7,258 nucleotides of DNA from positions 33,816-41,073 of the forward strand of contig JABUUT010000001.1 in NCBI GenBank assembly GCA_021443045.1, read 5' to 3'. This document shows, in pieces, positions 5,503-7,258 of this stretch (positions within the stretch are counted from its first letter, which is position 1; each line of letters starts with the position of its first letter). A model generated the notes under the pieces. The model did no database searches and had not been told where the DNA came from. It saw only the letters and a list, made by a program, of their open reading frames with translations. Position numbers and translations under genes: made by a program. This stretch comes from Fibrobacteraceae bacterium. GTDB lineage: Bacteria; Fibrobacterota; Fibrobacteria; Fibrobacterales; Fibrobacteraceae.

Positions 5503-6960
5503 ATGAGTAAAAAAAATATTTTGGCAATTGCACTCTTTTCAATGCTGTTTTGGAACTGCACTTCCTCAACAGATTCCAATGATGATTCCCCATTCCCATC
5601 CGACGAAAAGGGCTCTACCGAAGGTATTCCCTCTTATATAAAAAATAGCAGCAACACCAGCCTGGATGATTTTTTCAATTCCCTGTCTGGAGAAAATCCA
5701 TCCATAGAAGAACTTTATCTTAACCACACTTTTCTCAGGTTCCTCTACCTTCACCAAAATGATGAACTAGACCAAATCTCAAGCTATATAGGCCAGGGGG
5801 CACAATACGCCACAATTTCCTCAAACCACCCAGACTATCCGTTTATAGACACCTACTACATGTACGCCACCCTAAGCGATGAATTTACAAGCTACTTTGG
5901 TCCATACGTTAGTGAAGAAATCTTGTCTTATATAACCGAATCTGAGGAGGTTGTTGGCATTGGAGCCGAAGTAGAAACGGTAGGTGACCAAATTTGCGTT
6001 TCTACAGTATATTGGAATAGCCCTGCCGAAAAGGCAGGCCTTAAGAGAGGCGACTGCATTACAGCCATGTCCATTAATGGTTCCGATAACCTCATTGATG
6101 TTTCTACCGAATACCTCTTTAACGCACTCATAGATGTTGCAAGCAAGGGCACGGCCATAACCATAAAATACACCCGTGACCAACAAGAAGGCAGTCTCAC
6201 CGTAGTGGCTTCAAGCTTCGCCATGCCCACAGTTATTCTTCGATACAAAAATTCAATACCCGTTCTTCAAATAATAAGATTTACCGACACAACCGTTGTC
6301 AATGGCGGCACCTACGAAGAATTCATGCATGCCATGGAAGAAATCAAAGATGCAAAATCCATGGTCATCGACCTTCGGGGTAACCCCGGTGGTAGCGAAG
6401 ACCACTGCGTCAATGTGGCTTCGGCATTTGTTTCCTTGGGCGACACCATGGGCTACGCATTAGCATCACACTTTGACGAAGACCTTAGAATGGGAGACAC
6501 CCAAAGGTTTGACACCACTTACTGGATTGCCACTTCCGAAGGTATTGCCAAAGATAAATACGTAGTTCTTTTAGCCGATGAAGAATCCGCCAGCTGTGCC
6601 GAAGTGATGACCATGATTCTAACCAACCTCAAGCAGTACCCAATGGTTGGTAAAACGACCTACGGAAAGGGTATTGGGCAATACTACTTGTCTACACTAG
6701 TGGGCTTGGCGGGCATTACTGCCCAGCAGCTTTACGACAACAAAAACAAGTCCTACCATGGGTATGGCATTGCTCCAGACATAAATATTGACGATGAAGA
6801 ACAAGCATTGGAAACCGCAGTGGAAATGGCGGCTTTAGGCACTGTAAAGCGCACTGCCGGATATGGAACCACACCTACCGGAAACTTTGCCTTAGCCAAA
6901 AAGGCAATGACACCTGTTAAGAGAAAAATCCCCGGTGGTTTCTATAAAATTCTCCAGTAA
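5503..6960 (+). CDS. S41-family C-terminal processing peptidase, lipoprotein, with PDZ domain (paralogue 3)
   Basis: The 485-residue product is the longest of the three. Its signal sequence (1-18) leads to Cys19 in the context LFWNC. Asn just before the Cys is unusual for a lipobox, but the following TSSTDSNDD resembles the start of paralogue 2. A Ser/Asp-rich linker and a helical region with DEFTSYF (126-132) precede a PDZ domain (about 150-238, with GIGAEV, SPAEKAGLKRGD and ING). The core (about 240-430) holds DLRGNPGG (290-297), nucleophile Ser364 in SASCAEV, Lys389 in TYGKG and Gln393, spaced 25 and 4 residues as in CtpB/Prc-type enzymes. YGIAPD (421-426) matches the family's GIxPD box near the core end. 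Cys302 and Cys365 are the active-site-flanking pair shared by all three. A tail of about 40 residues ending in lysine-rich sequence follows. It is the last gene of the operon; no strong hairpin-plus-T terminator is seen behind it. Confidence 0.9.
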   Translation: MSKKNILAIALFSMLFWNCTSSTDSNDDSPFPSDEKGSTEGIPSYIKNSSNTSLDDFFNSLSGENPSIEELYLNHTFLRFLYLHQNDELDQISSYIGQGAQYATISSNHPDYPFIDTYYMYATLSDEFTSYFGPYVSEEILSYITESEEVVGIGAEVETVGDQICVSTVYWNSPAEKAGLKRGDCITAMSINGSDNLIDVSTEYLFNALIDVASKGTAITIKYTRDQQEGSLTVVASSFAMPTVILRYKNSIPVLQIIRFTDTTVVNGGTYEEFMHAMEEIKDAKSMVIDLRGNPGGSEDHCVNVASAFVSLGDTMGYALASHFDEDLRMGDTQRFDTTYWIATSEGIAKDKYVVLLADEESASCAEVMTMILTNLKQYPMVGKTTYGKGIGQYYLSTLVGLAGITAQQLYDNKNKSYHGYGIAPDINIDDEEQALETAVEMAALGTVKRTAGYGTTPTGNFALAKKAMTPVKRKIPGGFYKILQ

Positions 6961-6995
6961 AAAATTTGTCAACCTCGCAGTATATGAAATTAATT

Positions 6996-7008
6996 GTTAA
7001 TGATTAAC
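6996..7008. repeat. 13-bp palindrome GTTAATGATTAAC, copy 1
   Basis: GTTAAT and ATTAAC are inverted around a single central G. The same 13-mer recurs at 7184-7196, and in both places it sits exactly 4 bp before a TGTCAT hairpin repeat. The one-base centre suits a dimeric DNA-binding site better than an RNA hairpin. Confidence 0.6.
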
Positions 7009-7012
7009 GAAT

Positions 7013-7053
7013 TGTCATTCTGAGGAGCAAATCCCCGAAGGACCCATAGAAAG
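7013..7053. repeat. Intergenic hairpin repeat, copy A (diverged)
   Basis: Starts TGTCATTCTGAGGAG and ends with a CATAGAAAG block shared with copy B. The outer stem is TTCT/AGGA, followed by tandem G/A mismatches, then a GGAG/CCCC inner stem with one mismatch and a CAAAT loop. It is one of four related units in the spacer after the protease operon. Confidence 0.6.
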
Positions 7054-7069
7054 GTTGACAGCCCAAATG

Positions 7070-7109
7070 TGTCATCCTGGAACCGTTAGGTGATAGGATC
7101 CATAGAAAG
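7070..7109. repeat. Intergenic hairpin repeat, copy B
   Basis: Starts TGTCATCCTGG and ends GGATCCATAGAAAG. ATCCT (7074-7078) pairs with AGGAT (7095-7099), and ACC pairs with GGT around a GTTA loop. The internal loop again contains opposed G/A positions. Confidence 0.65.
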
Positions 7110-7124
7110 CTTTCTACTCGAAAG

Positions 7125-7164
7125 TGTCATCCTGAAGGGCATAGCCGTGAAGGATCCAGTGAAT
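7125..7164. repeat. Intergenic hairpin repeat, copy C
   Basis: Starts TGTCATCCTGAAGGG and ends GAAGGATCCAGTGAAT. ATCCT (7129-7133) pairs with AGGAT (7151-7155). GA lies opposite GA, and the inner stem is short and has a mismatch. It is closest to copy D in sequence. Confidence 0.7.
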
Positions 7165-7183
7165 GTGGTATCGATTACTAATG

Positions 7184-7196
7184 GTTAATGATTAAC
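7184..7196. repeat. 13-bp palindrome GTTAATGATTAAC, copy 2
   Basis: Identical to 6996-7008 and again 4 bp before a TGTCAT repeat (copy D at 7201). The two composite units are exactly 188 bp apart. Confidence 0.6.
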
Positions 7197-7200
7197 ACCT

Positions 7201-7241
7201 TGTCATCCTGAACGGCATACACCGTGAAGGATCCACAGAAT
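7201..7241. repeat. Intergenic hairpin repeat, copy D (best formed)
   Basis: ATCCT (7205-7209) pairs with AGGAT (7228-7232) and ACGG (7212-7215) pairs with CCGT (7222-7225), enclosing a CATACA loop. Between the two stems GA faces GA, giving tandem G/A pairs. The TGTCATCCTGA...GAAGGATCC pattern resembles repeats common between genes in Fibrobacter and other FCB bacteria; I recall this pattern and have not checked it. Confidence 0.72.
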
Positions 7242-7258
7242 ATCCACACAAATACCAA

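Larger units (their letters stand above)
6961..7258. other. Gene-free spacer after the protease operon
   Basis: No open reading frame of note and no tRNA-like fold was seen on either strand. The recognisable content is the four hairpin repeats and two palindromes listed separately. Whether the repeats end or protect the operon mRNA cannot be told from sequence, as none is followed by a convincing T tract. Confidence 0.6.

Noticed and set aside
7013..7241. CRISPR array
   Set aside because: The four repeats are diverged from one another, form internal hairpins, have uneven spacing (57, 55, 76 bp) and are not separated by unique spacers of constant length; no cas gene is nearby.

Overview
The window looks like a chromosomal segment of a Fibrobacter-type bacterium (FCB group). 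This is inferred from the A/T-rich spacers with poorly conserved ribosome binding sites, the lipoprotein signal peptides followed by Ser/Thr/Asp-rich stretches, and the degenerate TGTCATCCTGA...GAAGGATCCA hairpin repeats at the right end. There is no rRNA or other marker gene, so the assignment is tentative.

Layout. Positions 1-126 are a short spacer with a strong intrinsic terminator (66-104). A minus-strand gene at 137-2029 encodes a 630-residue AIPR-family protein, a family associated with abortive phage infection. A 241-bp A/T-rich divergent spacer (2030-2270) separates it from a plus-strand gene cluster. The cluster has four genes: a cytoplasmic leucine-rich-repeat protein (2271-3023, ten 23-residue repeats), then three predicted lipoproteins of peptidase family S41 (3051-4328, 4333-5478, 5503-6960). 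Gaps within the cluster are 27, 4 and 24 bp, so it is probably one transcription unit. The last 298 bp (6961-7258) contain no gene but hold four diverged copies of a hairpin repeat and two identical 13-bp palindromes.

How the genes may work together. All three S41 proteins keep the Ser/Lys/Gln catalytic residues at canonical spacing, and they share a pair of cysteines next to the active site. They differ in architecture. The first and third have a PDZ domain between the N-terminal helical part and the catalytic core. The second has lost exactly that segment. The cluster therefore looks like a tandemly expanded, diverged set of envelope-anchored proteases, with a cytoplasmic LRR scaffold at the head of the operon. 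Substrate, trigger and purpose cannot be read from the sequence. The AIPR gene is divergently transcribed and has its own promoter region and terminator, so a functional link to the protease operon is only a possibility.

The least ordinary things here are the LRR plus three-protease cassette, the clean PDZ loss in the middle paralogue, and the shared cysteine pair around the catalytic serine.
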